Below, in pieces: positions 1 to 12,345 of a stretch of 64,000 bases of DNA. Source of the DNA: Molossus alvarezi (taxonomy: Eukaryota > Chordata > Mammalia > Chiroptera > Molossidae). The notes under the pieces were generated by a model that ran no database searches, was not told the DNA's origin, and saw only the letters and a list, made by a program, of their open reading frames with translations. The stretch covers positions 87,641,501 to 87,705,500 of the forward strand of contig CM073886.1 in NCBI GenBank assembly GCA_037176705.1, read 5' to 3'. The position numbers and the translations under genes are program-made. Numbering within the stretch: position 1 is the first letter of the stretch; each line of letters starts with the position of its first letter.

Positions 1-892
<892 letters not shown>

Positions 893-1348
893 TCACTCTC
901 CCATGGCAGTGGCCTCCTCGGGTCCCCCCAGGCCGGGCCGCCGCCGCCCGGAACCGCCTCACCAGCACAAGCGCGTCGGGACTAGGCCGTGGGCAGTTCC
1001 GGCGGCGCCGGGCTCCCGGGAGGTGCACCGGAGCAGACGTTGCCAGGCCACGTCATCGGGCCCAGCAGCCTCCAGTCCCGGGGGAGTGCCCAGCCCAGCG
1101 CCTGCGTACAAAACCTTCGCCTTCCCTTGCCCTTCCGCAGGCTCCTCCCACTGCGGGGGGAGGAGTCCTCGTTCCCTGGGCGCCTCCGCCACGGGCCTGG
1201 CCGGCACGCTTACCTGTCCCTGCAGCGTCACCTATGGGCCTCCCGGGGTACAGCGGATTCTTGAGCGCAGAGGGAGAAGCAGGCCTTATTAGGGTTCTTT
1301 TTTTCTGTTTGCTCAAGTGCTAGGAACATGGTTTCCTTTGCTTGTCGT

Positions 1349-1510
1349 GGTTTGAATACCAACCCTGTCACTTGTGTTCTTCAATTTTCCTATCTGTAAA
1401 ATAGAAGTAGTAATATCTGTATCATAGATTTGTTGGGAGTATTATATATGTTAATGTGTGAAAACTGTTAGAGCAGTGAATGGTATGTAGTAATCAATAA
1501 GTTAGTATTA
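1349..1510 (+). repeat. MIR SINE
   Basis: The run from 'TTTGAATACCAACCCTGTCAC' through 'TTTTCCTATCTGTAAAATAG' and the 'AGAGCAGTGAATGGTATGTAGTAA' part follows the order of the mammal-wide MIR consensus, strongly diverged. It is an ancient tRNA-derived SINE. Confidence 0.7.
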
Positions 1511-1969
1511 CTCATAGGGAAGTTGGAGAACTAGGATTTGGGAAAAAATGGGGTTTGGAGCAGTATAAATTATGATTAGTTTATAATACTCTATTTAATT
1601 GGAATATACATAAAGAGTCTTAGCAATGAGAATCACAGTCTGTACCTGCTGGGACTTCATAATTTATTCTTCATAATTTAGCAATTTGAGAGCAAGGTGT
1701 GGTTGGCAACATTTCATGTTAAAGGCACAAATGCTAAGGTTTCTCAAATAAGGCATGATATGGGTGCAACCGGAAAAGACTCACTGATAGAACCTGACCT
1801 GGAACTCCAATAACATTTTGGACATGGCATTCTGGGAAGCCAAATTCTATGTATAGAACACAGAGGAAGGCCTGACCTTTGAAAGCTAATGATGCCTATT
1901 TCCCTATTTGAGACAAATGAGAGAGCAAATATGTAATACTCCTCAGCTATATTGAGGTTTTATTTTACC
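1511..1969. other. Unannotated intergenic stretch
   Basis: AT-rich sequence with no open frame of note, no recognisable repeat and no obvious regulatory motif. Confidence 0.5.
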
Positions 1970-2040
1970 TATTTTTATTAATCCTCACCCAAGGATATTT
2001 TTCCATTGATTTTTTAGATAGAGTGGAAGGGAGGGAAGGG

Positions 2041-2087
<47 letters not shown>

Positions 2088-2138
2088 GGATATGAGACAC
2101 ATCAATTGGTTGCCTCCCACACGACCCAACCCTGATCC
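1970..2138 (-). mobile_element. Ves SINE (A-type), tRNA head lost
   Basis: The complement of the tail box (AATCCTCACCCAAGGATAT) opens the copy. It is followed by a long GA run and the body 'GAGACACATCAATTGGTTGCCTCCC'. The copy stops near 'CGACCCAACCCTGATCC', so the tRNA-like head is missing: a 5'-truncated insertion. The GA tract at about 2041-2086 is an expanded microsatellite inside the SINE. Confidence 0.85.
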
Positions 2139-2149
2139 TCTTCAGATGC

Positions 2150-2770
2150 TCTCTACCTCATTTATTGGCACCATTTATTCAGCTAAGCAAACCAAAAACT
2201 TAGGCATCATCCTTAATACTTCCCCTTCCTTATGCTGTATATCCAGCCCATTACCAAGTCATGTCAATTTTTTACCTTATCAACATTTTTCAAATCAAAA
2301 ATTTTCCATCTCCATCACCACCATAAAGTCTAGGCTACCATCATCTTTTGTTTAGACCACTACAGTAACCTCCTTACTAGATTTTCCAAGTTCAGCCTTT
2401 CCGTTCTCCAATCTGTTTGTCACATGTGCCACAGTAATAGTGGTATTTTTCAAGTGCAAATCTTACAATGCAGCACACTCCACCCTCCGGTCTTCCAGAG
2501 GCTTTCCATTACACTTAAGATAAACTCAAATCATTAACATGGCCAACAACATCTCATATGGGCTTCATCTCACATCAAGCTGCCTTCTGCTATTTGGGTT
2601 CTAGTCACCCTTTCATGCCTTCAATTGCTCTGCCTATCTTCTAATAAAAAACTTTGCTCAGGCTATTTTCCATGCCTAGAATATTCTACCTTAACCTTCA
2701 CTTGTTAAAATCCTATTCACTCTTTTTGCTACAGGTTGAGTTCTCCAAGAAGCAGACTCTGAGATGGAGG
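2150..2770. repeat. Ancient LINE-like interspersed repeat, family uncertain
   Basis: Phrases such as 'CTTAGGCATCATCCTTAATAC' and the following CT-rich text resemble a widespread old mammalian repeat, perhaps from the L2/CR1 reverse-transcriptase end. It is too decayed to name. The stretch to 2979 shows nothing clearer. Confidence 0.35.
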
Positions 2771-2979
2771 TTAGTATGCAGGATGTTTATTAAAGAGTGC
2801 TTTTGAGACCAATAACCGTGAAAGGGAGGGAAAGGAAACATAATTGGGCAGAGGGAGAAGTTGAGAAGTGCTGCAGTCCAACAAAAGACTCAGTGGACCT
2901 CATGGAGATCTCTGGAGCTACAATGGTCCTTGAGAAATATCTTACATGTTTTTCCAAATAAAGCCCTTTATGGCTCCAG

Positions 2980-4060
2980 GACCCAACTCAGGATGATATA
3001 TTACATTTAATTGTCATGTCTTGTTGGTTTTCTTTTATCTGGAGCATTCCTGGTCTCCCTTTCTTCACAATCTTGACATATTTGCAGAGGACAGAACAAT
3101 TACTTGGCAGAATGTTCATCAGTGTGGGTGTGTCTGATGTTTTCTCAAGATTGAATTTAGGATATGCTCTTTTGGTAGGAATACTACAGAATTGATTCTA
3201 TGTTCCTCTTAGTGCATCACATGAGAAAGCACATGATACTGATTTGTTTCATTACTGGTGAAGTTAACTTTTATCATTTGGTAAGATAACGTCTATCAGA
3301 TTTTGTCACCTAATGTTAATGAATAAATATTTTGTCTAGAGATATTTTGAGATTCTAAAGATAATAAAGATTCTTTTCCTGATCACACTTCAACTCATTT
3401 ATATCACTATCATTCTGCACCTTGACCAAAACAATTATTATAAAGTTTTCCAAATGGTAATCATCCCTTTTACATTTGTTACTCCACCTTCTACTGTCAC
3501 ATAAAACTTCCCTGTTCCCCATTTACTCATCTACTTATGTATATCAGTATGAGCTCATGGGTTCCAGTTTATTCAATAGATTATAATCAATTGCTGTCAT
3601 TATTTTGATGCCCAAATTCTCTCACATTTATCTAGTGGGAGCACCTTGGCTGGCTCCTGTTTCATTTTGACACATCCTTATCATTCTTCGAGAATGTTCA
3701 TGCTCTCTGGTATAAGATGTTTCAGATTCATTACATATTTTCCCTGTCTTATCTCTGGAATGAGCCAGTTCTCCAAGGAGCTGCTATTTCCCTGGTGCTG
3801 AGTGTTGGGTAAGCTCATTGCTGCTGGTATGCTGTACTCACTGTTTCTTTGACCTCTCACTGGACAGTTGGGAATTATGTTTGCACACATCTAAATGTGT
3901 ATGTGTGTGTGTGCACAGATATGTAGATATATCCTTCTATTCATCACCCATCAGAAAGTAGGACTTTATACTGATACTTTCAATTATAATCCAATCTTAT
4001 ATGTTTTATCCTAGCCTTTCCCCTTTTCATATTTTTACCTTTTTCCCCCCGATGAGAAAC
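2980..4060. mobile_element. L1M (old LINE-1) fragment
   Basis: The text 'TGTCATGTCTTGTTGG', 'CAGAATGTTCATCAGTGTGGG', 'TCTGATGTTTTCTCAAGATTG', 'TATATCAGTATGAGCTCATGG' and 'CCAGTTCTCCAAGGAGC' matches, in order, an old L1M-type 3' region I recognise. No coding capacity remains. Orientation is not certain. A short GT-rich run lies at 3899-3916. Confidence 0.55.
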
Positions 4061-4235
4061 CTGGCTCCCATTATCCTCAATGTAATTGGCTTATTTGCTT
4101 AGTCCTCTTGTAGGTGACCAATCTCCTGACCGTGTGAGCTATCCTTTTTCTTGAGCACTGCCAAATCACACTGGCTTATGCTGGCTGAGCCTTCTCCTCC
4201 ATCCCAGCTATTATTACTTTAAAATCTATTTTTAA

Positions 4236-4459
4236 GCCTGCTGGCATGGCTCAGTGGTTGAGCATCGACCCATGCACCAAGAGGTTGCCGGTTTGATTCC
4301 TGGTCAGGATACATGCCCAGCTGTGTTCCCAGTGGGGGGCATGCAGGGGGCGGCTGATTGATGTTCTCGCTCATCGAAGTTTCTGTCTCCCCCTCCATTT
4401 CTCTTTTTCTAAAATCAATAAAGGAAAAAAAATAAGATAAAATCAATAAAGAAAAAAAT
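4236..4459 (+). mobile_element. Ves SINE (B-type)
   Basis: Begins with a diverged head (GCCTGCTGGCATGGCTCAGTGG), continues with 'TTGAGCATCGACCCATGCACC' and ends in 'AAAATCAATAAAGG' plus an A-rich tail holding a second AATCAATAAAG. The A and B boxes of the tRNA-like promoter can still be traced. Confidence 0.85.
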
Positions 4460-4716
4460 CTTGTTTTACATTTTTAGGGGGCTACTAAGTACCAGAAATT
4501 CTTTTGTTTTGTTTAATTTTTAGAAAACCCTTTCAAATTGACATTATTTTCTGGTACAGGGTTTAGCTCCATATAATATAACTAGTAAGGCAAGGTTACC
4601 CTCGAGATGGGCAAAGTGCACTCAGTGTCAGCTGTTTTGCAGGTCTTCCTGACTGCATAAACAACTGATTCCAGTGACATAAGAGAACCAGATGGGAGTG
4701 CCTGTTTCTTTCTCTC

Positions 4717-4811
4717 TTTTTTTAAAAATTTTTTTCTTTATTGATTTTAGAGAGAGAGGAAGGGAGAGAGAGAGGGAGAAGGAGAGGAAGAGGGAGAGGG
4801 AGAGGGAGAGG

Positions 4812-4854
<43 letters not shown>

Positions 4855-4986
4855 GATTGGCTGCCTCCTGCATGCCTCCCACTGGGGATCTGGCCCACAA
4901 CCTGGGCACGTGCCATGATTGGGAACCGAACTGGCGGCATTGTGGTACATGGGTTGATGCTCAACCACTGAGCCACACCGGCCAGG
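4717..4986 (-). mobile_element. Ves SINE (B-type) with expanded GA tract
   Basis: Reverse copy from a T-rich tail (TTTCTTTATTGATTTTAGAG) to the head (GCCACACCGGCCAGG). The internal GA/GGA tract at about 4751-4851 is much longer than in other copies. A short direct repeat (GCCTGTTT) flanks it. The tract produces long Ser-Leu or Arg-Glu open frames that are not genes. Confidence 0.9.
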
Positions 4987-5248
4987 TGAGGGCCTGTTTT
5001 TTATACTACCTCTGGGAATTTGGATCAGGGAGTATGGTGGACATTGTCATGAGTGGCAAGGAAGTGCTTTATTGAGTGCTTACCATGTGTTAGTCCAATT
5101 CTAGGTAGTTGTTGGGTTTCCCAGAAGCAAATTCTGAGATAAGGATTTGTGTGAAAGTGATTTATTAGTAAATGTTCCCAGGAAAAACTGGTAAGACAGT
5201 GGAAAAATGGGACAGGAAAGAAAGACAAGCAAGGGTGTGGCAAGGTGT

Positions 5249-5876
5249 TTTAGTCCTTCTGGGCTGCTATAAAAAATAGCATAAACTGGTGACTTATAAA
5301 CAACACCTTATTTCTCACAGTCTGGAGGCTGAGACGTCTAAGATCAAAGTGCCAGTAGATTTGATGTCTGGTGAGACCTACTTCCTGGTTCTCAGACAGC
5401 ACTTTTTCACTGTCTTCACATGGCAGGAGGGGCAAGCCAGCTCTTTGGGGTCTTCTTTCTTTTTTATTTATTTTTTATCCTCTCCCGAGTACATTTTTCC
5501 CATTTTTCCATATTTTATTCAGATAGAGTAGGAGGGAGAGAGAGAAAGGGAAGAATCGATGTGAAAGAGACACATCGAGTGGTTGCCACCCACACGACCC
5601 AACCAGGGCCGGGGACAAACTGCAACCATGGTACTTGCCCTTAGCGGGAACCGAACCGGGGTCTCTCTGGACCGCAGGCTGACACTCTAACGGCTGAACC
5701 AAACCGGCCAGGGCTGGGGTCTTATTTCTAAGGGCACTAATCCCAATCATGAGGGCTCTGTCTGCATGACCTAATACTCTTCCTAAGGCCTGCCACCTAC
5801 CACTTAACACCATCACTTTGGGGGTAGGATCTCAGCATATGAATCTTGGGGAGGGGCACAAACATTCAGACCGTAG
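5249..5876 (-). repeat. MaLR-type LTR (MLT1/MST-like), split by a SINE
   Basis: Starts 'GTGTTTTAGTCCTTCTGGGC' and contains 'ACTTATAAACAACACC', 'GTCTGGAGGCTGAGAC' and, after the inserted SINE, 'AAGGGCACTAATCCCAATCA' and 'GAGGGGCACAAACATTCAGAC'. Read in reverse this follows an ERVL-MaLR LTR from end to end. Removing the SINE rejoins the LTR text cleanly at GGGGTCTT. Confidence 0.75.
5461..5715 (-). mobile_element. Ves SINE (A-type) inside the MaLR LTR
   Basis: Full-length reverse copy from 'TTTTTATCCTCTCCCGAGTA' to 'AACCGGCCAGGGC'. A 14-bp target duplication with one mismatch (GGGGTCTTCTTTCT at 5447-5460, GGGGTCTTATTTCT at 5716-5729) marks a retroposition into the older LTR. Confidence 0.92.
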
Positions 5877-7429
5877 CATGAGGAAATTTGGATATTTTGG
5901 GAGCAGTTTCCTGGCAAAGAGAAGGTACTGGCTGTTAAAAGAGCTCCTAGCATGTGTAAAAATGGGAAAGGAATCCAAAGGGATATGGACAAAGCATTTA
6001 CTGACAGTGTCCACTACAAGGCTACATATATTTCGGTCATTTCCCACATTATGTTTTCCCTTCCCAAGGCTGAAACCAGAAAGGTCACATTCCCAGAGTT
6101 TTTTGTAGCTAGAGTCCTGACATGTGATCTAGGTTTCACCAATCCGAAATATCCAGGTGAGGCTGCAGCTAAGGAGGCAGCAAGTGGGGTCGCTGATTTT
6201 CTACCATGAAGGAGGCATCCAGTACAGTGGAAGTAGCAGTGGGGGAGCTTCTGGTGTCCATTCCCAAGCATCACTGGTGCCAAGTGGCAGTGGCAGCTGT
6301 GTTTTTGACAGAGTGGCCTCTGTGTGTTTGGGCCTTGCTTCTGACTATCTAGCTTCAGAGCCTGGCTCTCTTGTCCTCCAGGAGGCTCTGTGAATTACCT
6401 AATATCCCTTAATACATTTCTGAATGAACTAGTCAGATTGGAGATTGTAATTAAGAACACTGAATGGTACTGGTGATGTGGTACCAGACCTTGAATGACA
6501 ATACGTGGCTCACAGATTTTGTAAATGTATTTTATTTCAGACTAAGGAGCAGTACAATGCTCATAAAAATAATCAAATATGTTGCACTTTAGTGCAGAAA
6601 GCTACTCCAAACTCATCATGTTACAGAACAGAAAGAGTTCCTTCACTGGGTGCTAGCAGAAACAAACACTAAGCATTGAGAATTGCAGTGGAGAAATAGT
6701 GGCTATTTTATTATGAATGGTGCATCCTAGGAGAACAGGAAGCTGATTTTCAAAAGCCCAAACTTTCTGAAGGCATGTAGGTTGCAGATTATATAGGGCA
6801 AAATCACAAGACACCCTGGGTAGGGGTTTGGGATTGTGCTGAGAACTGATTGGTTGGAGGTGAGGTAAGGGTAATGACTCATTTCTTCAGGTCTTCAGGT
6901 CTTTTCCAATATCCCTCGGTCTGGTTTCATGGGAAAGTAGCCAGGAGGTCATTCTACTTTAGGGCTCAGACACTGAAACTTAACGTAGGTCAAGATGTTA
7001 TCTTTAGCCTGTAGAGGCCCAGATCATGTGACTACTAGTCAGGTCTGGGCTACTGTCTTCTGCTGCCTCAAGGGTTGCTGATAATCCAGGGGAAAGACTA
7101 GGCTCTCTCTATAGAATGCCTCCCTCTAGAAGAAAGGTCGGGCAGGTTTGCTAGCAGCCTCTTAAAAAGACTAGTCTCCTAAACTCAATTGCACACTTAG
7201 CATCTACCTGGGATGCATGACTTGGGGATGGGGAAGCAAGGCAAAGTGATGTAAACTGATGCTACCTGGATCCTTTGTCTCTGACCCAGGAGTCTTGGGC
7301 TTTCTGTCAGCTTCCAGGACACTGTGGCAGGCTAATTGTAAGCTTGCAAGCAGGAGAAAAATCATCCCTTCACAGTTCTTGACACATCTATCCACAAAAA
7401 TAATATCACTTATTTAATTAGATGTATGA
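5877..7429. other. Intergenic, probably old unclassified repeats
   Basis: No gene recognised. The blocks at about 6060-6480 and 6690-7130 have the texture of decayed LTR or DNA-transposon relics, but I cannot name a family or find terminal repeats. A direct repeat 'TCAGGTCTTCAGGTCTT' lies near 6888. Confidence 0.4.
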
Positions 7430-7547
7430 TAAAATTCATGTTTGGGCTATAGTCAAGGGTGTGGAAAAACAAGTATTCTTACCTTGTTGGCAGAATTATA
7501 AATTCATATTACCTCTTTCAAGGGCAATATTTATCAAAATTGAATAT
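7430..7547 (+). mobile_element. L1M fragment, left of provirus
   Basis: 'TACCTTGTTGGCAGAATTAT' and 'TATTTATCAAAATTGAATATG' match an old L1M 3' region. It continues on the far side of the provirus at 16591-16680 with 'AATCTAGGAATTTAACC' and 'CACAAATGTGCAAAGACAT'. The provirus therefore landed inside this element. Confidence 0.65.
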
Positions 7548-7553
7548 GTATAC

Positions 7554-7999
7554 TGTAGGGAGCCAGCTACGCATCTGACAGAGTCCACGGAGCCTGGAGG
7601 TCTTGAGTTAGAGACTCAACCTCCCCCACAATCTCAAGGGATTAGGCTTGCATTGTGTTTGTGCAGCTTGGGGCTAAGTGTGACCCAATGTACCTTGAAA
7701 TACCTGAGATAACAGACTGGGTGTTCCTGGGTGGGCCTGGGTGTTTCTGGGTATTCCTAGGTGCTCCCCCACAAGGCAAACTAATTCTATACAGCATTGT
7801 TGTAGCCCTGGGCATTATATCAAGAAGATCCTATTTTCTTATATCACTAAGCTTTTGCTGTAAGGTATAAAAGGCATGTAATAAAGCATATCAAGGCTGA
7901 TCCTGCTGAGGACAGTCCGCCTGATCCCATATCTGTGTCGTTGTCTTCATTCCCACAGCTCGAACTCAGGGACTCTGCTCTCCAGGCTGGTTCCTGGCA
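7554..7999 (+). repeat. 5' LTR of provirus
   Basis: 446 bp, TGTAGGGAGCC...GGTTCCTGGCA. A TATA box (TATAAAA, 7866-7872) and a polyadenylation signal (AATAAA, 7880-7885) lie close together, so R begins shortly after. It pairs with the 3' LTR across its length apart from short indels, including 'CATATCAAGG', which is present only here. Confidence 0.93.
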
Positions 8000-8002
8000 A
8001 AG

Positions 8003-8020
8003 TGATGCCTAAACAGGGAC
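8003..8020 (+). other. Primer binding site, tRNA-Lys-like
   Basis: TGATGCCTAAACAGGGAC begins three bases after the LTR and differs at four positions from the usual tRNA-Lys3 primer-site sequence. This supports a lysine-tRNA-primed class II element. Confidence 0.75.
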
Positions 8021-8133
8021 CTGAGTACTCGAGACATAACTAAAGGTAAGGTGAGGAACTCCTCTAATGCGGCGCGTGCAGTAAGGAAAGGAAAAAGAGG
8101 AGCAATAGATTAAATAGTCAGGAGTAAAAGAAA

Positions 8134-9660
8134 ATGGGACAAGAGGGTCATCTCAGCACCTTTTTGTGCAGTTAATTCAGTCTATGGTCTGGGCAAGGGG
8201 AGCCAAGGTATCTGAGGAGCAAATACTTAAATTTTAAAAGTTTATTAAACAGGTTTGTCCTTGGTTTCCAGAGGAAGGAACAGTTAACTTGAAAACATGG
8301 AAAAAGGTAGGTGAAAAATTAAAAGAATGGTATACTGCTCATGGCCCAGACAAAGTTCCTGTAGATACATTTTCTCTGTGGAGTTTAGTGAGGGATTTGT
8401 TGGACCCACTCATGAAGAGAAGAGGAAAAGCCTCTAAAGGCAGAAAATGAAGAGAAGGATTCTGAATGGGATAGGGAGGAATTAAGCCCCGAAGATCAGG
8501 AGGAGTTAGATAATGCTGCAGCTCATTATCATGATGATGGCTTGGGGAAGCTTACTAGATATTGTGGGGCAGCTTACTCAATCGGTACAGTCCCTAAAAA
8601 GGCCCTCGTATACTGAGGCCTATCCCTCTGCTCCTGTTGCTCCTGAGCCTGCTCCTGCTTATTTCTCCTCAAAAGGAAGTGGGAGGACTATGACTACTAG
8701 GGACAGTCCCTCGCCGCTGCAATGAGCTCTAGTGTGAGCAGAGGAACGAAGGGAGGATGTCTGGGATTCGGGATTTTACTTATTCCCATTAATAGAAGCA
8801 CATGATCCTAATAATCCTGATCAAGTGCAAAGGTCATATTCTCCTCTACCTATGAAGATATTAAGAGAGCTGAAGACTGCCACAGCCCAACATGGACCCA
8901 TGGCACCGTATACACTAGCAGTTCTAGAAGGAATTTCAGGAGAGACGCTTTTCCTTAATAATTGGAAAACATTCTTACGGGAGGCATTACTTGACTTGGA
9001 AAGCTGAGTACTATGATTGGGCCTGTTAGCTGCCCACCGTGATCAGGCTGACAGTATTCCCACTACTTACGAAATGTTAGTAGGAGAGGGGCATATATTA
9101 CTAATAATGCTCAAGTTGTATTCCCGGGAGAAGCAGATCAGACTGTTAATGCTGTAGCACTACGTGCCTGGAGGGCTCTACCTACTACAGGAAAGACAGA
9201 GGAACTGTCAAAAATTAGACAAGGGCTGGATGAACCATACGCTGATTTTGTAGCTAGACTAGCACAGGCCATAGGAAGAACAGTTACAGATGAGGAAGCA
9301 GGCAATATCCTAACTACTCAACTGGCTTTTGAAAATGCAAACCCTGCCGGTCAAGTGGCTATTCGACCATGGAAGAAAAAGGGAGATATAGATGATTATA
9401 TCAGGTTATGTGCAGACAGAAGTCCCTACCATATTCAGGGTCTTACCCTTGCAGCTGCTTTGCAGGGAACTATACTGCAAGGGCTAATACAACAGCAGCA
9501 AAAAGAAAAAAAGGGAAAAGGAAAATATGGAAAGAAAGGCCATTTTAGCAGAGAATGTCACTTGAATGGGGGGGTCAATAATCATGTATAGATCAACGCA
9601 CGCCTGGCCTATGTTCAAAATACCAAAAGGGAAAGCATTGGGCTAATGAATGTAGGTCAA
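8134..9660 (+). pseudogene. gag remnant (matrix, capsid, nucleocapsid)
   Basis: The first ATG (8134) opens MGQEGHLS, a myristoylation-type start, but the frame stops within 14 codons. Capsid text returns at about 8825-9007 and again at about 9106-9591. The latter contains the major homology region QGLDEPYADFVARL near 9222-9263, the capsid hallmark. A Lys/Gln-rich segment leads to a first zinc knuckle that keeps KKGHFSREC but has lost its leading Cys pair. A second degenerate knuckle (HWANEC) lies near 9635-9652 in another frame. At least three frame changes or stops separate the pieces. In a working element gag would form the particle and package RNA; here it is dead. Confidence 0.85.
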
Positions 9661-9879
9661 AGACAGACAAAGATGGGAATCCTCTTAATCAGCAGGGAAA
9701 CTCCTGACAGGGGCAGCCTAAGCCCCCGCAGACAATCGGGGCAATGTCAGTATACATGCCGCAAGCCTACCTGGCCGGCGAGGGGTACAGGACCTCTACC
9801 GGGCCACCCAAGGGAGTGCAGGATTGGACATCAGTGCCTCCTCCTACTTTATATTAACACCTGAAATGGGACCTCAAGC

Positions 9880-10519
9880 TATTCCTACTGGAATTTATGG
9901 GCCTCTGCCCTCCGGGACAGTAGGGTATTATTAGGAAAAAGTGGACTCACTGTGAGAGGGCTGCAGCTGTTACCTGGAGTCATAGATAATGATTATACAG
10001 GAGAAATTAAAGTCATGTGTACAGCTTCTAGAGACATTATAACTATTACAGCAGGGATGAAAATTGCACAACTAATGTTAGTTCCTCTTAAAGTTACAGG
10101 ACAAACTCTGTCCTCTCAAAACAGGGGGTCTCATGGATTCGGCTCCACTGATACAGCATATTGGGTGCAAGTCATTGGTTCTCAGTGACCAGAAAGAACA
10201 TTAACTATCAATATAAAAAAGGTTTAAAGAACTCTTAGACACAAGGGCTGATGTATCAGTAATAAGTCAGTGTCATTGGCCTGACTCATGGCCAGTGACC
10301 TCAGCTGTGACCACCCTGCAAGGAACAGGACCAACATACTCTCCCTCACAAAGCTCACAGGTTTTAACCTGGCAAGATGAAGAAGGAGAGACAGGACAAT
10401 TTCAACTATATGTTTTGCCATTCCTCCCAGGAAACCTGTGGGGAAGAGATATACTGCAAGAAATGAGAGTATTAATTTATAGTCCTAATAAGAAAGTAGC
10501 TAAACACATGTTAGATTAA
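9880..10519 (+). pseudogene. dUTPase and protease (pro) remnant
   Basis: The first part (to 10187) carries dUTPase text: a 'LLPGVIDNDYTGEI' segment near 9969-10010 and the C-terminal glycine-rich motif RGSHGFGSTD near 10123-10152, both characteristic of retroviral dUTPases. A stop at 10186-10188 and a frame shift separate it from the aspartic protease (about 10222-10519). There the active-site triad region reads LDTRAD, where functional proteases have Gly at the Arg position, and the C-terminal WGRDIL helix motif is kept. A dUTPase joined to the protease frame is typical of betaretrovirus-like elements. The changed active site and the stops make it non-functional. Confidence 0.85.
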
Positions 10520-10639
10520 GGATATCTATCTGGAGAGGGACTCGGCAAGCATGGTCAAGGCAGGGAAGTCCCTATATAGCCTAAAGGTAATCAGGATAGA
10601 TGAGGTTTAGGATATGAGCAAAATTTATAGCAAGGGTCA

Positions 10640-12345
10640 CTGTTACTCCTGCCTCCCTTACTGCAGACCCAATAGTCTGGTTAACAGATGATCCAGTGTG
10701 GGTGGAACAGTGGCCTTTGACCTCAGAAAAAATTTAAGCTGCTCAACAGCTGGTGCAGGAACAGCTGGAGCAAGGACACATAGCATCCTATAATAGTCCA
10801 ATTTTTGTAATTAAGAAAAAATCTGAAAAATGGAGCTTGTTGCAAGATTTATGAGCAGTTAATAAGACCATGCAGCCGATGGGACCTTTGCAACCAGGCA
10901 TCCCCTCTCCTGTAGCTATTCCTAAGGAATGCCATCTTATTTAATTGATTTAAAGGATTGTTTTTTTACCATTCCATTACATCCAAAAGATCGAGAGCGT
11001 TTTGCATTCAGTGTCCCCTCAACTAATTTTAAAGAACCTATGCAAAGATATCATTGGAAGGTCCTGCCTCAGGGTATGGCTAACATTCCTACATTACGTA
11101 AAAAATTTGTTGCTGTGGCCATTGCTGGCACACGAACCGCCTTTCCGGAAGCTTATGTTATTCATTATATGGATGACATTTTGCTCGCACATGAAGATCC
11201 TGTTCTGCTGCGAGATATTTATGCTTCCCTGCAGGAACAATTGCAGCACGTGGATTAATCTTAGCACCTGAAAAGGTGCAACAAACAGCCCCTATAATTA
11301 TCTTGGAAAAGTAATTGAAGGATAAAAGATAAAACCTCAAAAGTTTCAGTTTAGAACAGATCACTTACAAACCTTAAATGATTTTCCAAAATTACTCGAA
11401 GATATAAATTGGTTAAGGCCTTCCCTGGGTATCACTACAAGATAATTAAAACCCCTTTTTGACATATTAAAAGGAGACTCTAATCCAACTAGTCCTCGTC
11501 AATTAACTAATGAAGGAAAGGCAGCATTAAAAGTAGTAGAAGATGCCATAGCTACTCAGACAGTTCAGAGAATAGACTATCAGTCTCCTTGGCAATTCCT
11601 TATCCTCCCTAAGGTGTACTTACCTACGTGATTGTTTTGGCAACAAGGTCCCATAGATGGATTTATCTTTCCTTCTCTCGAAGAAAGGTGATCACCCCTT
11701 ATGCTAGTCCCATTGCTCAGCTCCTCATGCAAGGAAGAAAAAGAGTCATTGAATTATTTGGCACAGAGCCTCCTCTCATTATTGTACCTTATACCAGCCA
11801 GCAGCAACAATGGTTATGGCAAAACGAAGAAAGCTGACAATTGGCATTAATTGGTTTTACAGGACAAATGGATTGTCATTATCTAGCTAATAAATTCCTA
11901 CAGTTATTCATCCAAATCCAATTATATTTCCGAAAATTATCAAATGCAGCCTATTGTGAATGCTGCGCTGGTGTTCACTGATGGCTCTACCACTGGGATT
12001 GCTAGTTAATGTCATTACTGGGCAAGGTTAAGTTTAGCAGACCTCGCATAGCTCAGCCAAACGAGTGGAGCTAGAAGCAGTACTAGCAGTATTTAAAGAA
12101 GTATTGCAGTCCTTTAATCTGTATACAGATTCAAAATATATTATTTCCCTAATGAGAGGTTTAGAAACAGCTACTCTTACTGAAAGTGACCCTTCCACAG
12201 TTATTATCATGTTTTTAAATTTACAACAATTAATTCAATAACGGCAATATCCTTGTTTTGTTGGTCATGTTCGAGCACATTCCAGCCTACTTGCCCCTTA
12301 GCAGCAGGGAATGCGCAAGTAGATGCCTTAACACGGGGGACATAT
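10640..12345 (+). pseudogene. pol remnant: reverse transcriptase and RNase H
   Basis: Starts with a diverged N-terminal segment ('DDPVWVEQWPLTSEK', about 10687-10731) and reaches the palm, where the catalytic YMDD is intact at 11166-11177. An internal stop replaces a Trp codon near 10850, and further stops or shifts follow at 11256 and after. The RNase H part is visible as VFTDGSTTG near 11970-11996 and LYTDSKY near 12120-12140. The frames do not join, so no enzyme can be made. Stop and frameshift density is similar to gag, so pol decayed along with the rest. Confidence 0.87.

Noticed and set aside
903..1292. 129-codon plus-strand frame in the CpG island, with a good ATG context
   Set aside because: GC-rich DNA is poor in stops; the composition is Pro/Arg/Ser-rich with no domain, and it opposes the SLC30A5 promoter. 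A divergent non-coding transcript is possible, but a protein is not supported.
4628..4976. Ser-Leu and Arg-Glu repeat proteins
   Set aside because: Translation of the GA tract inside a Ves SINE.
10929..11258. Functional reverse transcriptase
   Set aside because: YMDD is intact but the open piece covers only part of the palm; stops occur upstream and downstream.
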